DNA of 64,000 nucleotides. Source: Natronobiforma cellulositropha. GTDB taxonomy: Archaea; Halobacteriota; Halobacteria; Halobacteriales; Natrialbaceae. The DNA lies in contig NZ_JANZXN010000032.1 of NCBI RefSeq assembly GCF_025629245.1, forward strand, positions 1 to 64,000. Reading direction: 5' to 3'. How positions within the stretch are numbered: position 1 is the first letter of the stretch; each line of letters begins with the position of its first letter. Below, piece after piece: positions 26,521 to 35,490 of this stretch. The notes beneath the pieces were generated by a model. That model was not told the origin of the DNA, did not search any database, and saw only the letters and a list, made by a program, of their open reading frames with translations. The position numbers and the translations under genes are program-made.

Positions 26521-26805
26521 CGGGGAGACACCACCCTGGAGACGCGCTGGCGTGAGTGAACCGGCTGCGCGCTCCGGTCACCATCCGGTGTCGATGCGTT
26601 CGTCGACGAACGTCTGCGTGGGGACTCCATACAGGCTGGTCACTCAGACATTGCTCGTCCACTGCAAGAAAGGTCGCCTTAGATATCGAAGCGCTTTATG
26701 GACGTCTCGAGACTGACCCCACTATCCGACCGTCGGCGCACCTGGTGGCCCACGTACACGTTGTCGGGTGCGGTACCCGGCCGTGGGCCGTCTCACGATA
26801 CCGGG

Positions 26806-27231
26806 CTAGTCTCCCGCGCGTTCACCCTCGCCTCGAGACGGCGGATCGGCGCGTAACAGCATCACCGAGACGCGACTGACTGCGTCGAAGTCCTTGAGAC
26901 TGTAGACGAACTCGCGCACGTCCTCTGCCGGGCCGTGACAGAACACGGTCTCGAGACACCACTCGCCGTGGTGGACGTGGCTGGTCGTGTCGATCACCGA
27001 CTGCCACTCGTGCTGGAGGTCGTGCAGCCGCTCGATCACGTCGTCGTGTTCGTAATCGAAGACCACCGCAGCGGCGACCGGCCCGGTTGCACACTCGAGT
27101 CGGTGGTGGGTTTCGACGTACTCTGAGATCGCCTCGCGTAGTGCACGCGACCGTGAGTCGAGTCCCTCCGCGCGCCACGTCGCGTCGAACTCGTCGATCA
27201 TCTCGTCGGGGACGTTGAGACTCGTCCGCAT
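26806..27231 (-). CDS. NikR-like metal-responsive regulator
   Basis: The 141-aa protein has an N-terminal ribbon-helix-helix (MRTSLNVPDEMIDEFDA) and a C-terminal ACT-like domain with the nickel-site pattern: a His in LQHEW, HVH eleven residues later, and a Cys in EWCLE. The family represses nickel uptake when nickel binds. The cysteine is one residue nearer the HVH than in E. coli NikR as I recall it, so the metal may differ. I chose ATG 27231. A metal-sensing Lrp-TRASH gene lies just upstream in the same direction. Confidence 0.85.
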   Translation of the reverse strand: MRTSLNVPDEMIDEFDATWRAEGLDSRSRALREAISEYVETHHRLECATGPVAAAVVFDYEHDDVIERLHDLQHEWQSVIDTTSHVHHGEWCLETVFCHGPAEDVREFVYSLKDFDAVSRVSVMLLRADPPSRGEGERAGD

Positions 27232-27319
27232 AGCTGTCCGTAGGCGGTACTCGAGGAAAACTCCCGTGATCTTCGTGGGTGCCGTCTCGCCGCGGCGTCG
27301 ACGCGTGCTCGCTTGACAC

Positions 27320-27910
27320 TCAGACGGATTCGGTGAGGCTCGCGTACCGGTTCTCGAAGTTCGATCGACACGTCGGGCAACAGAAGTGATACAGGTCGCC
27401 ACCGAGGCGCAGCGAGACGCCCTCGCTGGTGACGGTGTTCTCACACTCGTCACAGCTGAGTGCGAGTTCTGCGCTCCCGATCGTCGGCTGCCAGCGTCGC
27501 TCCTCGACGAGGTGGACGCGGTAGGAGTCGACGAACTCGAGGTCGATTCCCTCCGCGAGGATGTCTCGGATGCGGCCGATCGGTGCGGTCGCGACGGCGA
27601 GCAGTCGGGCGTCGGCCGTCACGAAGACGTGTTCGATGGCGTCGATAGCCGCGACCCGGTCGACGAGGCGGTCGTCGGTTCCGGCGCGCAGTTCGACGTC
27701 GATCAGCACGTCGATACCGTCGGTGAACGTCGTTCGGTCGAGGTCGACGGTGAAGCCGTTGATCACGCCGAGTTCACTCAGGCGGTCGATGCGGTCGGAG
27801 ACGGTCGGTGCCGAGACGTCGACACGGTCTGCGATGTCGCTGTACGGCCTGCGTGCGTCTTCGACCAGGAGGCGAAGGATGTTGAGGTCAGTTTCGTCTA
27901 GAGTTCGCAT
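27320..27910 (-). CDS. Lrp/AsnC-type regulator with C-terminal TRASH domain
   Basis: The 196-aa protein starts with an AsnC-type HTH (TDLNILRLLVEDARRPYSD, then VSAPTVSDRIDRL), has a ligand-binding-like middle, and ends with a TRASH metal-binding knuckle: CDEC, then FCCPTCRSNFENRY. In Halobacterium a protein of this architecture (VNG1179C) senses copper and controls a copper-export ATPase. The same role is plausible here, but no copper ATPase gene is in the window. I chose ATG 27910. Confidence 0.9.
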   Translation of the reverse strand: MRTLDETDLNILRLLVEDARRPYSDIADRVDVSAPTVSDRIDRLSELGVINGFTVDLDRTTFTDGIDVLIDVELRAGTDDRLVDRVAAIDAIEHVFVTADARLLAVATAPIGRIRDILAEGIDLEFVDSYRVHLVEERRWQPTIGSAELALSCDECENTVTSEGVSLRLGGDLYHFCCPTCRSNFENRYASLTESV

Positions 27911-28078
27911 AGCCACAAGTTGCACCGTACATGGCTTACAATTTTCGACAGTCACTCGGGATGAATTTCGATCGAGCCGTCAGTCGCTCGAGCGACCGGC
28001 CTGGATTTGCGCGGTCGTCTCGCCACGGACTCGCGTTCGGCGGGGGGTTTATTTTCCGGCACGTCCTCGCGGAGAGTG

Positions 28079-28567
28079 ATGTACCGGCCGGGACACTACG
28101 GTGTTGCACTCCTGGTGTACGCACCACTCGGGTTCGTGGTTGCGTCTGCAGGGTACGAACCCGCTGCAATCGTCGGGTGTGTGACCGTCCTCGCCCTCTC
28201 GACGCTTCCGGATTACGACCAGCGGGTCCCCGCGCTCGAGCACCGCGGGCCGACGCACACGTTCGCGTTCGCCGCTCTGGTGGGTGTCGCGCTCGCTGGC
28301 GTCGCAGCACTGCTCGTCGGTGAGGGAGTCGCGTTCGCCGGTCTCGGTGTGGTCGGATTCGCCTTCGCCGTGGGCTCGCTCTCGATTCTCTCACACCTCC
28401 TCGCCGACGCGCTCACTCCGGCGGGTATCCGTCCGTTCTGGCCGCTCTCGAACCGTCGCTACAGCGTCTCGCTCACACGGGCCTCGAACGTGGTCGCGAA
28501 CTACGCACTGTTGGGTCTCGGACTCGCCGTGGCGTTGCTCGCCGCCGTCCTCGCGATCAGTTACTGA
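28079..28567 (+). CDS. YdjM/DUF457 membrane-bound metal-dependent hydrolase
   Basis: The 162-aa protein is a membrane protein with about four helices and the DUF457 motifs LPDYDQRVPALEHRGPTH and SHLLADALTPAGIRPFWP, whose His/Asp residues would bind metal. The catalytic activity of the family is not well defined. The 3' end overlaps the convergent ctaA stop by 7 nt. I chose ATG 28079; the alternative at 28007 adds a non-family N-terminus. Confidence 0.87.
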   Translation: MYRPGHYGVALLVYAPLGFVVASAGYEPAAIVGCVTVLALSTLPDYDQRVPALEHRGPTHTFAFAALVGVALAGVAALLVGEGVAFAGLGVVGFAFAVGSLSILSHLLADALTPAGIRPFWPLSNRRYSVSLTRASNVVANYALLGLGLAVALLAAVLAISY

Positions 28568-29409
28568 CCGTACCGGTGAGTGAGGATGGCACCGGCGAGG
28601 AGGAGCACGACCGAACCAGCCGCGACGACGACGTAGAGGACGTCGAGTGCGGGTGCGAACGCCATGACCGAGCGGCGGCCGAGTACCAGCACTGCGAGGG
28701 CGGCGAGTGGCGTCGAGAGGACGACACCCGAGACGCGACGGCGCTCGTACCGGCGGGCAGTGACGATCGCGGCGAGGATGACCGACGCGAGGAGCGTGAG
28801 GACGACGGCGTACTGGGTCGTCTGGATGACCGAGGTGTACGTGCCGATGAACAGCGGGCTGAGGAGGACGTGCAGCGGTACCATCGCCGCACCCAGTGCG
28901 AGCGCACCCGAGACGTGTCTCGTCGTGATCCGGTCGGCCCAGACGAGCACCGCCGAGGCGACGAACAGGACGAAGATGACGACGGCCGTCCAGAAGTGCA
29001 GCGAGAGGATCGTCAACTCGTAGGAGAGGACGGTCTCCCGGCCCAGGAACACCTGAATCGGCGTCAGGACCAGGCCGAGGGTGATCGCGGCGGTGATCCG
29101 TCGGTCGGTGACCGCCCCCAGCCAGGCGACGACGGCGGTGGCGACGATGAAGACGCCCGCGACCATCGCGACCACGCGGTGGATCCACTCGAAGAAACTC
29201 GGGAAGTTCGCCGGGAACAGGTTGAGGATGCCGCCGTCACACAGCGGCCAGTTCGCGTCACAGGCGAGTCCCGACCCCGTCGCCTTCGCGGCGACGCCGA
29301 GCAGTATCGTCGCCGCGACGAGCGCGACCGTGGCGGCGAGCAGGTGCGGGAAGCCAAACCGGCCGAACGAGGGGCCTCGAGAGTCGGACGTGTGGGTGTC
29401 GAACGACAC
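28561..29409 (-). CDS. ctaA: Heme A synthase (CtaA/Cox15)
   Basis: The 282-aa protein has eight predicted helices and the CtaA motifs KATGSGLACDANWPLCDG near residue 42 (paired cysteines) and EWIHRVVAM (heme-ligand His), with further His in LSLHFWTA and MVPLHVL. It converts heme O to heme A for the terminal oxidase in the cytoplasmic membrane. Heme O synthase and oxidase genes are not in this window. Confidence 0.94.
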   Translation of the reverse strand: MSFDTHTSDSRGPSFGRFGFPHLLAATVALVAATILLGVAAKATGSGLACDANWPLCDGGILNLFPANFPSFFEWIHRVVAMVAGVFIVATAVVAWLGAVTDRRITAAITLGLVLTPIQVFLGRETVLSYELTILSLHFWTAVVIFVLFVASAVLVWADRITTRHVSGALALGAAMVPLHVLLSPLFIGTYTSVIQTTQYAVVLTLLASVILAAIVTARRYERRRVSGVVLSTPLAALAVLVLGRRSVMAFAPALDVLYVVVAAGSVVLLLAGAILTHRYGQ

Positions 29410-29534
29410 GGGTTCTCTGAGCGCCCGTTAGGAACGGCCGTACTTCAAGGTCCCGTGTTCGGCCTGCCCGCCTCGAGTCCGTCGACACCACCGCCTTCGT
29501 CGGATTCAAGAACCCTCCGCTCGAGTCACCGTCC

Positions 29535-30647
29535 GTGCTAGCTGCAAAACTCGAGCGCCTCGACGCCCTCCTCGACGCTGAGGACCTCACCTCGGTCTGG
29601 TTCGCCCGGCCGAACGCCTTCGCCTGGCTGACCGGCGGCGACAACGTCGTCGACCGCGAGTCGCCAGTGGGCGTCGCCGCCGTCGGCTACGACGGGTCGC
29701 AGGTACGCGTCCTGACCGATACGATCGAAGCCGACCGGATCGAAGCCGAAGAACTCCCCGACCTGCCCGACGAGACGCCCGTCGAGACCTATCCGTGGTA
29801 CTCGGCTTCGCTCGCCGAGGCGCTCGCCGACGCCGTCGACGGTCCCGCCGCCGCGGACGTCGACGTTCCCGGCCTCGCCTCGCTCGATCCGACGCCGCTT
29901 CGCCAGCCACTCACCGAACGCGACCGCGAGCGCTACCGTGACCTCGGCCGCGAAACCGCCGCCGCGGTCGAATCGGTCTGTCGCGAACTCCGTCCCGACG
30001 ACACCGAAGACGAGGTCGCGGCCGCGCTCTCGATCGCCCTGCGCTCGCGCGGCATCGAAGCCCCCGTCGTCCTCGTCGGCGGCTCGAAGCGCGCCGGGAT
30101 ATACCGCCACTACACGCCGACGCAGACCGACCTCGGTGCGTACGCACTCGTCTCCGTCACCGCCCAGCGCTACGGTCTCCACGCGAGCTGTACCCGCACC
30201 GTCGCCTTCGACCCGCCCGAGTGGCTCGAGTCCCGTCACCGGGACGCCGCTCGTGTCGAGGCGACGGCGCTCGCGGCCACGCGAGAGACCGCCGCGGCCG
30301 ATGGCACGGCGAGCGACGTCTTCGCCGCGATTCAGGAGGCCTACGCGGCGGTCGGCGTCGACGGCGAGTGGGAACACCACCACCAGGGCGGTGCGGCCGG
30401 GTTCGCCGGCCGCGAGTGGATCGCGACGCCCGACCTCGAGACGCCCGTCGTCGCGCCGATGGCCTACGCCTGGAACCCGACGATTCAGGGCGCAAAGAGC
30501 GAAGATACCCACCTCCTCACCGAGGACGGCGACCTCGAGACGCTGACCGCGACCGGTGGCTGGCCGACGCTCGAGGTCGATGCGATCGATACAGCGGGGA
30601 CACTCGAGCGCCCCGGCATCCTCGGTATCCACCACGGCGACGGGTGA
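29535..30647 (+). CDS. M24-family (Xaa-Pro peptidase-like) protein lacking metal ligands
   Basis: The 370-aa protein (GTG start) resembles aminopeptidase P/creatinase: an N-terminal domain (1-130) and a pita-bread C-terminal domain. The usual metal ligands are missing. The first region reads ALVSVTAQRYGLHASCTRTV where active enzymes have two aspartates, and the GHGIG histidine region reads HHHQGGAAG. Only the final SEDTHLL glutamate region looks normal. It may be a non-hydrolytic relative, such as a binding protein or a creatinase-type enzyme that needs no metal. It is divergent from ctaA. Confidence 0.75.
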   Translation: MLAAKLERLDALLDAEDLTSVWFARPNAFAWLTGGDNVVDRESPVGVAAVGYDGSQVRVLTDTIEADRIEAEELPDLPDETPVETYPWYSASLAEALADAVDGPAAADVDVPGLASLDPTPLRQPLTERDRERYRDLGRETAAAVESVCRELRPDDTEDEVAAALSIALRSRGIEAPVVLVGGSKRAGIYRHYTPTQTDLGAYALVSVTAQRYGLHASCTRTVAFDPPEWLESRHRDAARVEATALAATRETAAADGTASDVFAAIQEAYAAVGVDGEWEHHHQGGAAGFAGREWIATPDLETPVVAPMAYAWNPTIQGAKSEDTHLLTEDGDLETLTATGGWPTLEVDAIDTAGTLERPGILGIHHGDG

Positions 30648-30703
30648 GCCGTCGGGTGCTGGCTCGAGGAGAAAAGTCGTCTGCTCTCCGTCGGCACTCG
30701 TCG

Positions 30704-31342
30704 TTACGGTCCGGGACCGTCGTCTTCGTCGCTTCCGTCCTCCTCGTCGGGACCGCCCGAACCGTCGTCCGAACTCCCGTCAACGGACTCTTCACTCGAG
30801 ACGTCGTCGACGGTGATCCGGACGGGTTCGACGTCCTCGCCGAAGGCGTCGTCCTCGGTGCGTCGCTCGAGGAGACGGTCGAGCGTGAATACGGTGTTCA
30901 ACTCGTGTTGGATCTGGTCGACGACGCCGCCGACGAGTTCGCTCGGCTGGATGGCGGTGTACTCGTAGGGGTTGTTTCCGGCCCCCTCGCTCGCACGTTT
31001 GTGCCGGCTGACGCGTTCTTCGTCGTGGAGTTCGGCGAGCGCCTCTCGTACCGTACTCGGGTAGAGACCGGTGCCTTTCGCGACCTCCTCGCTCGTCGAG
31101 GCGGGGTTCGCGAGCAGGTAGACGTAGATCTTCGCCCGGGTCTCCGTATCGAGAATCCAGGCGAGTACGTCGACGATCCGCCCGTCGATCTCCTCGACGG
31201 CCGCGCCGACGCCCTCTCGAGGGTGTCCGTCCGCATCGTCTGGCTGCTCGACGTGGACCGGTATCTCCTCGTCTTCGCCGTCGCCCACCCTCGAGTCGTC
31301 GGCGTCGTCTACCCGCTCGTCGTTGGTATCATCCGAAGCCAT
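30704..31342 (-). CDS. Acidic winged-helix transcriptional regulator
   Basis: The 212-aa protein has a central winged-helix domain (about residues 60-130: ETRAKIYVYLLANPASTSEEV, with recognition helix STVREALAELHDE) between very acidic tails (the last ~25 residues are almost only Asp, Glu, Gly and Ser). It resembles TrmB/HTH-type regulators of haloarchaea. An inverted repeat TGTCCTC-N5-GAGGACA sits just upstream of its ATG (31344-31362), so it may repress itself. Confidence 0.83.
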   Translation of the reverse strand: MASDDTNDERVDDADDSRVGDGEDEEIPVHVEQPDDADGHPREGVGAAVEEIDGRIVDVLAWILDTETRAKIYVYLLANPASTSEEVAKGTGLYPSTVREALAELHDEERVSRHKRASEGAGNNPYEYTAIQPSELVGGVVDQIQHELNTVFTLDRLLERRTEDDAFGEDVEPVRITVDDVSSEESVDGSSDDGSGGPDEEDGSDEDDGPGP

Positions 31343-31343
31343 G

Positions 31344-31362
31344 TGTCCTCTCGGTGAGGACA
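31344..31362. promoter_or_regulatory. Perfect inverted repeat upstream of the acidic regulator gene
   Basis: TGTCCTC (31344-31350) and GAGGACA (31356-31362) flank a 5-nt spacer. A TATA-like TTTATC lies at 31377-31382, so the repeat falls over the predicted start of transcription, the place of a typical archaeal repressor operator. Confidence 0.6.
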
Positions 31363-31427
31363 AAGTCACCCGCGCGGATAAACCTTTGTGGCACGCCCCT
31401 GTGACGCCGAGAGCGCGTTCTCGTGGC

Positions 31428-32450
31428 TCACTCCGCCGGGAGCGGATCGGTGACGGTGAGTGCGACCGACGTGCCGCCGCCGACGAGGACGGTGAGCCAG
31501 TAGGTCGCGAAGCGAAAGAGCAGGGCGATGGCGGCCGCGACGGTGACGGTCGTCGGCGTCAACAGGACGAGCGCGGTGGCGATGGTCGCCTCGACGCCGC
31601 CGAGACCGCCGGGTGTCGGCACCAGAAATCCGAGTTTGCTCACCGCGAGGACGAGCATCGCGACGCCGAAGGCGACCGGTGCGTCGAGTGCGAGTGCGCT
31701 CAGGTAGAGGGTGGTGGCGAGTGCGAGCCAGCCGAGGTGGGCGTAGACGAGCGCGACCGTCATCGACCGCCGGTCTCGAGAGACGAGCGAGAGCGTGGTG
31801 TAAAAGCCCTCGAGTTTGCGCTCGACGTTCTCGCGGGTGAGCCTGGCCGCGGCGCGCTCGGAGACCCGGGCGACGCCTCGCCGGAGGAGTGATACGAAGC
31901 GGTAGAACACACCGAGTACGAGGGCGCGCTGGGTCGCGAGAACGAGTCCGACGGTCGCGATGACGCCGACCAGGGCGACGATGGGGAGGGCGTGCGTCCC
32001 GAGGTCGACCGGCGGTGAGTAGATCACGACCACGTAGACGGCGCTGAGAAAGCCGAACGTATAGTACGGGAGATAGTTCAGGATGTCGGCTGAGATGATC
32101 GCCGCCAGACTCTCCTCGTAGGCGGTGTCGGTGTAGCGGCTGACGATTGCGGCGACGCCGACCCCGGAGGTGACCTGTCCGTAGGGGGTGACGTACTTCG
32201 CGAACGACGCCGTCAGGAAGACGCTCCCGACCAGCCAGTACGGCCGGGGCTGGTCGACGACGGCCAGCACGCGATACCAGACCGCGCTGCGGCAGGCGAA
32301 ACAGACGCCGGTCGACACGAACGCGAGCGCGTAGGTTTCCGGCGAGGCCCGTCCGATGGCCTCGAAGACCTCTTCCCAGCCGACGGCGAGGACGAGAACG
32401 CCGAGGACGCCGAGTGCCAGGACGAGCGCGAGCGCCGCTCGGCGTTTCAT
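31428..32450 (-). CDS. UPF0104/lysylphosphatidylglycerol-synthase-type membrane protein
   Basis: The 340-aa protein is an integral membrane protein with seven to eight helices. It has the family motif VPTPGGLGGVEA near residue 278 and SFAKYVTPYGQVTSG in the first half. In haloarchaea related proteins (AglD-linked or lipid flippase-like) occur near glycosylation genes, but none is here. The exact role is unknown. Confidence 0.85.
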   Translation of the reverse strand: MKRRAALALVLALGVLGVLVLAVGWEEVFEAIGRASPETYALAFVSTGVCFACRSAVWYRVLAVVDQPRPYWLVGSVFLTASFAKYVTPYGQVTSGVGVAAIVSRYTDTAYEESLAAIISADILNYLPYYTFGFLSAVYVVVIYSPPVDLGTHALPIVALVGVIATVGLVLATQRALVLGVFYRFVSLLRRGVARVSERAAARLTRENVERKLEGFYTTLSLVSRDRRSMTVALVYAHLGWLALATTLYLSALALDAPVAFGVAMLVLAVSKLGFLVPTPGGLGGVEATIATALVLLTPTTVTVAAAIALLFRFATYWLTVLVGGGTSVALTVTDPLPAE

Positions 32451-32663
32451 CGGCCGCTCACCACGCGCGGCGTTCGTCCGTCACAATCTTGGAGGGCGAC
32501 TGTCACTACCATCGATATACGTGGGATGGTTATCAGTTTTTACGAATCGATCCGCGCTCGCACACAACGGAGGAAACGGGGTGAGGACCCGAGCGAGAGT
32601 GGACGAACGGACCGGGTGACTCGAGCGGCCACCGCCGACGGCCCGGCCGACACGTCCCGACCG

Positions 32664-33746
32664 TCACGAGGTCTCGAGTGCGAGCGAGGCACACAGTGCG
32701 TCGTCACCCTCCTCTCGGCGGAGTCGGCGCTGGCGGGTCGACCCGCTGTCGGTCTCGAAGACGCGACGGATGCCGTCGACTCCCAGTCGGTCGCACTCGC
32801 GCTCGACGACCTCCGCGAGCGTGACGGTCCCCTCGAGGTCGCGTGCGATGAACGAGGCCTCGTGGCCGTAGCGCAGCGCGCGCCACTTGTTCTCGTCGAG
32901 CAGTTCGCGCCGGTGGTCGGTAGGGGAGACGCCGTCGTCGTAGTCGTCGGCGAGCGCGCAGACGAGCGCGTGGGCGTACTCGACGAACGCGAGCACCACC
33001 TCCGGGTCGGCCTGCCCGTCGGGCGTGCGGATCTCGACGGTGCCGTGACTCGAGTGTGGGCGGACGTCGTACCAGAGTTCACCGCGGTCGCTGATCGACC
33101 CCGTCTCGACCATCCGGCGCTCGAAGGCGTCGAACGCCTCGTAGTCCGCGAACGCCGTCGGCATGCCGGTGTTCGGCAGCGCCTCGAAGATCTTCGCCCG
33201 CGCGGACTCGAGACCCGTATCGAAGCCACACCAGTACGGCGAGTTCGCAGAGAGCGCGAGGATGATCGGGACGTACCACCGCAGTTCGTTGGCGATCCAG
33301 ACGGCCTTGTCCGCGTCGTCGACGCCGACGTGGACGTGGACGCCCGCGGTCGTGTTCCGGTGCTGTGGGTAGCGAATCCGGTCGAGCTGGGCGCGGTAGC
33401 GGGGTTTGTCCGCGTGCTCGAGTTCGCGCCAGTTCGCGAGCGGGTGTAATCCGGCGGCGGCGATGCCGTAGCCGTGGGCCGCGGCGTGGGAGACGAGCGC
33501 CTCGCGGACCGAGAGCAGCGCCTCGCGGGCGTTGCTCGGGTGGTCGATCACCGGCGTCTGCGTCTCGATGACGAACGTGAACAGTTCGTGGTCGAGTTTC
33601 CCCTCGAGCGCTTCGGGTGGCTCCGTCTCGTAGACGAGTTCGTCGGTCGCGCTCGCGGGTCGGCCCCGCTCGTCGACGACGAAACACTCCTCTTCGATGC
33701 CCAGCGTACCCATCCGCGTGAACGATTCCGGCGACCCGCGTTCCAT
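32664..33746 (-). CDS. gshA: Glutamate-cysteine ligase (GCS2 type)
   Basis: The 360-aa protein makes gamma-glutamylcysteine, the main low-molecular thiol of haloarchaea. It has the GCS2 motifs [11 protein letters not shown] near the N-terminus, [15 protein letters not shown] (metal and substrate His) and [12 protein letters not shown]. The length is typical, and the ATG at 33746 gives [20 protein letters not shown]. It acts in the cytoplasm and probably protects from oxidative stress. Confidence 0.95.
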   Translation of the reverse strand: MERGSPESFTRMGTLGIEEECFVVDERGRPASATDELVYETEPPEALEGKLDHELFTFVIETQTPVIDHPSNAREALLSVREALVSHAAAHGYGIAAAGLHPLANWRELEHADKPRYRAQLDRIRYPQHRNTTAGVHVHVGVDDADKAVWIANELRWYVPIILALSANSPYWCGFDTGLESARAKIFEALPNTGMPTAFADYEAFDAFERRMVETGSISDRGELWYDVRPHSSHGTVEIRTPDGQADPEVVLAFVEYAHALVCALADDYDDGVSPTDHRRELLDENKWRALRYGHEASFIARDLEGTVTLAEVVERECDRLGVDGIRRVFETDSGSTRQRRLRREEGDDALCASLALETS

Positions 33747-33821
33747 CGGTCCCCGCTTCGGCCCCCGGTACTAAATACGGTGTGGACTGGCCCTCCCGAC
33801 TCCGCGCGGCCCGCCGCCCCC

Positions 33822-34463
33822 TCAGCGCGGGCGTGCGACCACGCCGAGGTGGTCGACGTGGTAGTCGTCGAGACGGCGCTCCTCGAGCACTTCGTAGGCC
33901 GACTCGAGGTCGGTGAGCACGTCGGCGAACACCTCGTCGGGGTCGCGCGTCACGTCCTCGCTGCGGGCTTTCACCGCGAGCAGCAGGCGGCCGTCGTCGG
34001 CCAGGAAACGCCGGTTCTCGACGGCGACGCGTGCCTGTCCGCGGGTCGCCACGTCCTGGACGATGGCGTCGACGTCGGTCTCGACGACGTGGGCGTAGGT
34101 TTCGGGCTGTCGGGCGTCTTTGAGCAGGGGGAACAGCCGTGGCCGGCCCTCGGCGACCTCCAGCAGGTCGCGCGCCGGTCGGGGGGCGAACTCGACTGCG
34201 TAGGTCGCGTCCGCGACGTCGGCGACGTGGCTCACGGTCGTCCCGCTCGCCGCACCGAGGTAGAGGACCGTCTCGCCGCCCTCGAGACCGGTGTCCATCC
34301 CCGACTCGAGCATCGCACCGAGTTTCGAGCGGTTGGGGTCCCACGCGCGCCAGGGACCGTCGGTCGGCTCACCGTAGACCGCCTCGCCGCGGGTGGCGAG
34401 GCGCTCGCGGCCGTCGATCACGCGCCGTTCGACGCCCGCCGGGAGCGCTCCTGGCTCACTCAT
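33822..34463 (-). CDS. flpA: Fibrillarin-like rRNA/tRNA 2'-O-methyltransferase
   Basis: The 213-aa protein is archaeal fibrillarin, with the SAM motif VLYLGAASGTTVSHVAD (17 residues, near 66-82) and the catalytic-side VENRRFLADDGRLLLAVKAR. It works in box C/D ribonucleoproteins with Nop5 and L7Ae. It overlaps the nop5 stop by 8 nt, so the two partners are made together. Confidence 0.97.
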   Translation of the reverse strand: MSEPGALPAGVERRVIDGRERLATRGEAVYGEPTDGPWRAWDPNRSKLGAMLESGMDTGLEGGETVLYLGAASGTTVSHVADVADATYAVEFAPRPARDLLEVAEGRPRLFPLLKDARQPETYAHVVETDVDAIVQDVATRGQARVAVENRRFLADDGRLLLAVKARSEDVTRDPDEVFADVLTDLESAYEVLEERRLDDYHVDHLGVVARPR

Positions 34464-35334
34464 CGTTCCCTCCGTCGTCCGCGCCGTCCGCCCCGCCCGC
34501 TCGAGCCTGAATCGTCTCGATCCGCTCTGTGAGTTCGGTCTCGAGTTCCGGCCGGTAGTCGCCCGCGTAGTGGTCGACGCGGGCGGCGATGGCCAGCTTT
34601 CCGGCGACCGCTCGCGCGGCCGATCCTCGGTCCTCGCGGCGCGTCCCGCGGACGGCGTCGTGGGTGAAGATGATCCCGTGTTTCGGTGACGGGGCGTGGC
34701 CGCGTAAGTGCGCGAACAGGGCGTCTTCCGCGCCGAGCACCTGAATCGTCCCGCTGGGTTTCTTCGCGAGCGACTCGAGACCGCCCGCGAGCGAGACGAG
34801 TCGCGCCGCGAGCACCGGGCCGGCGAGCGCCGAGAGGTTGGGGGCGACCGTCGGCGCGAGGCGTTCGACCAGTGCGTGTAAGTCGTCGGCCTCGTCGGCC
34901 AGATCGACGACGCGCCCTGCCAGCGAGACCACCGCGCTCTCGTGCGGCTCGGGGTCGCGTGCGGCGAGGACGCGCGCGTACTCGAGTCCCGTTCCCGCCT
35001 CGGCCTCGAGCGTGCCCGCCCACTCGGCGAGCCGTTCGGCGAGTTCGTTCGCCGTCCGCCGACAGTCGTCCATCGCGCGCACCGCGTGGACGAGCTGGCG
35101 GTCGTCGGCCCGCTCGCGCTCGGTGACGGCCGCTCGCGTCGCCGTCACCGTCGCCTCGTGGAGGCTGTCGTAGTAGGCGTCCTCGTCGGCGGCGAAGCCC
35201 GCCTCGACGGCCAGTCGCGGCCAGTCGGCGGGACCGTCTGCACGCCCGTTCTCGAGCGCCCGTCGGACACTGTCGGGTTCGTCCCGGTCGACGGCGGCGA
35301 ACCACCCCGCCTCGGCCCGTTCGCTCTCGTTCAT
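34456..35334 (-). CDS. nop5: Nop5/Nop56-58 box C/D RNP protein
   Basis: The 292-aa protein has the coiled-coil middle and the Nop domain: LSALAGPVLAARLVSLAGG, then GTIQVLGAEDALFAHL and KHGIIFTHDAVRG. It bridges fibrillarin and L7Ae on box C/D guide RNAs. It is the first gene of the pair with flpA. I chose ATG 35334 (MNESERAEAGWF). Confidence 0.96.
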   Translation of the reverse strand: MNESERAEAGWFAAVDRDEPDSVRRALENGRADGPADWPRLAVEAGFAADEDAYYDSLHEATVTATRAAVTERERADDRQLVHAVRAMDDCRRTANELAERLAEWAGTLEAEAGTGLEYARVLAARDPEPHESAVVSLAGRVVDLADEADDLHALVERLAPTVAPNLSALAGPVLAARLVSLAGGLESLAKKPSGTIQVLGAEDALFAHLRGHAPSPKHGIIFTHDAVRGTRREDRGSAARAVAGKLAIAARVDHYAGDYRPELETELTERIETIQARAGGADGADDGGNDE

Positions 35335-35490
35335 ACTGCCACTAGCGTGGCCGGAGCCTAAACCGGTCCCGATACGCGCGCCCGCCGAGCGCTCGGGCCA
35401 GCGGCCGCTTTCGCCTCCGGCTGTCCCGTCCACGACGCGCCCCGGTGCGTTCCGGACCAGTTACTGTCATCGAGCGTGAACACCCGGACG

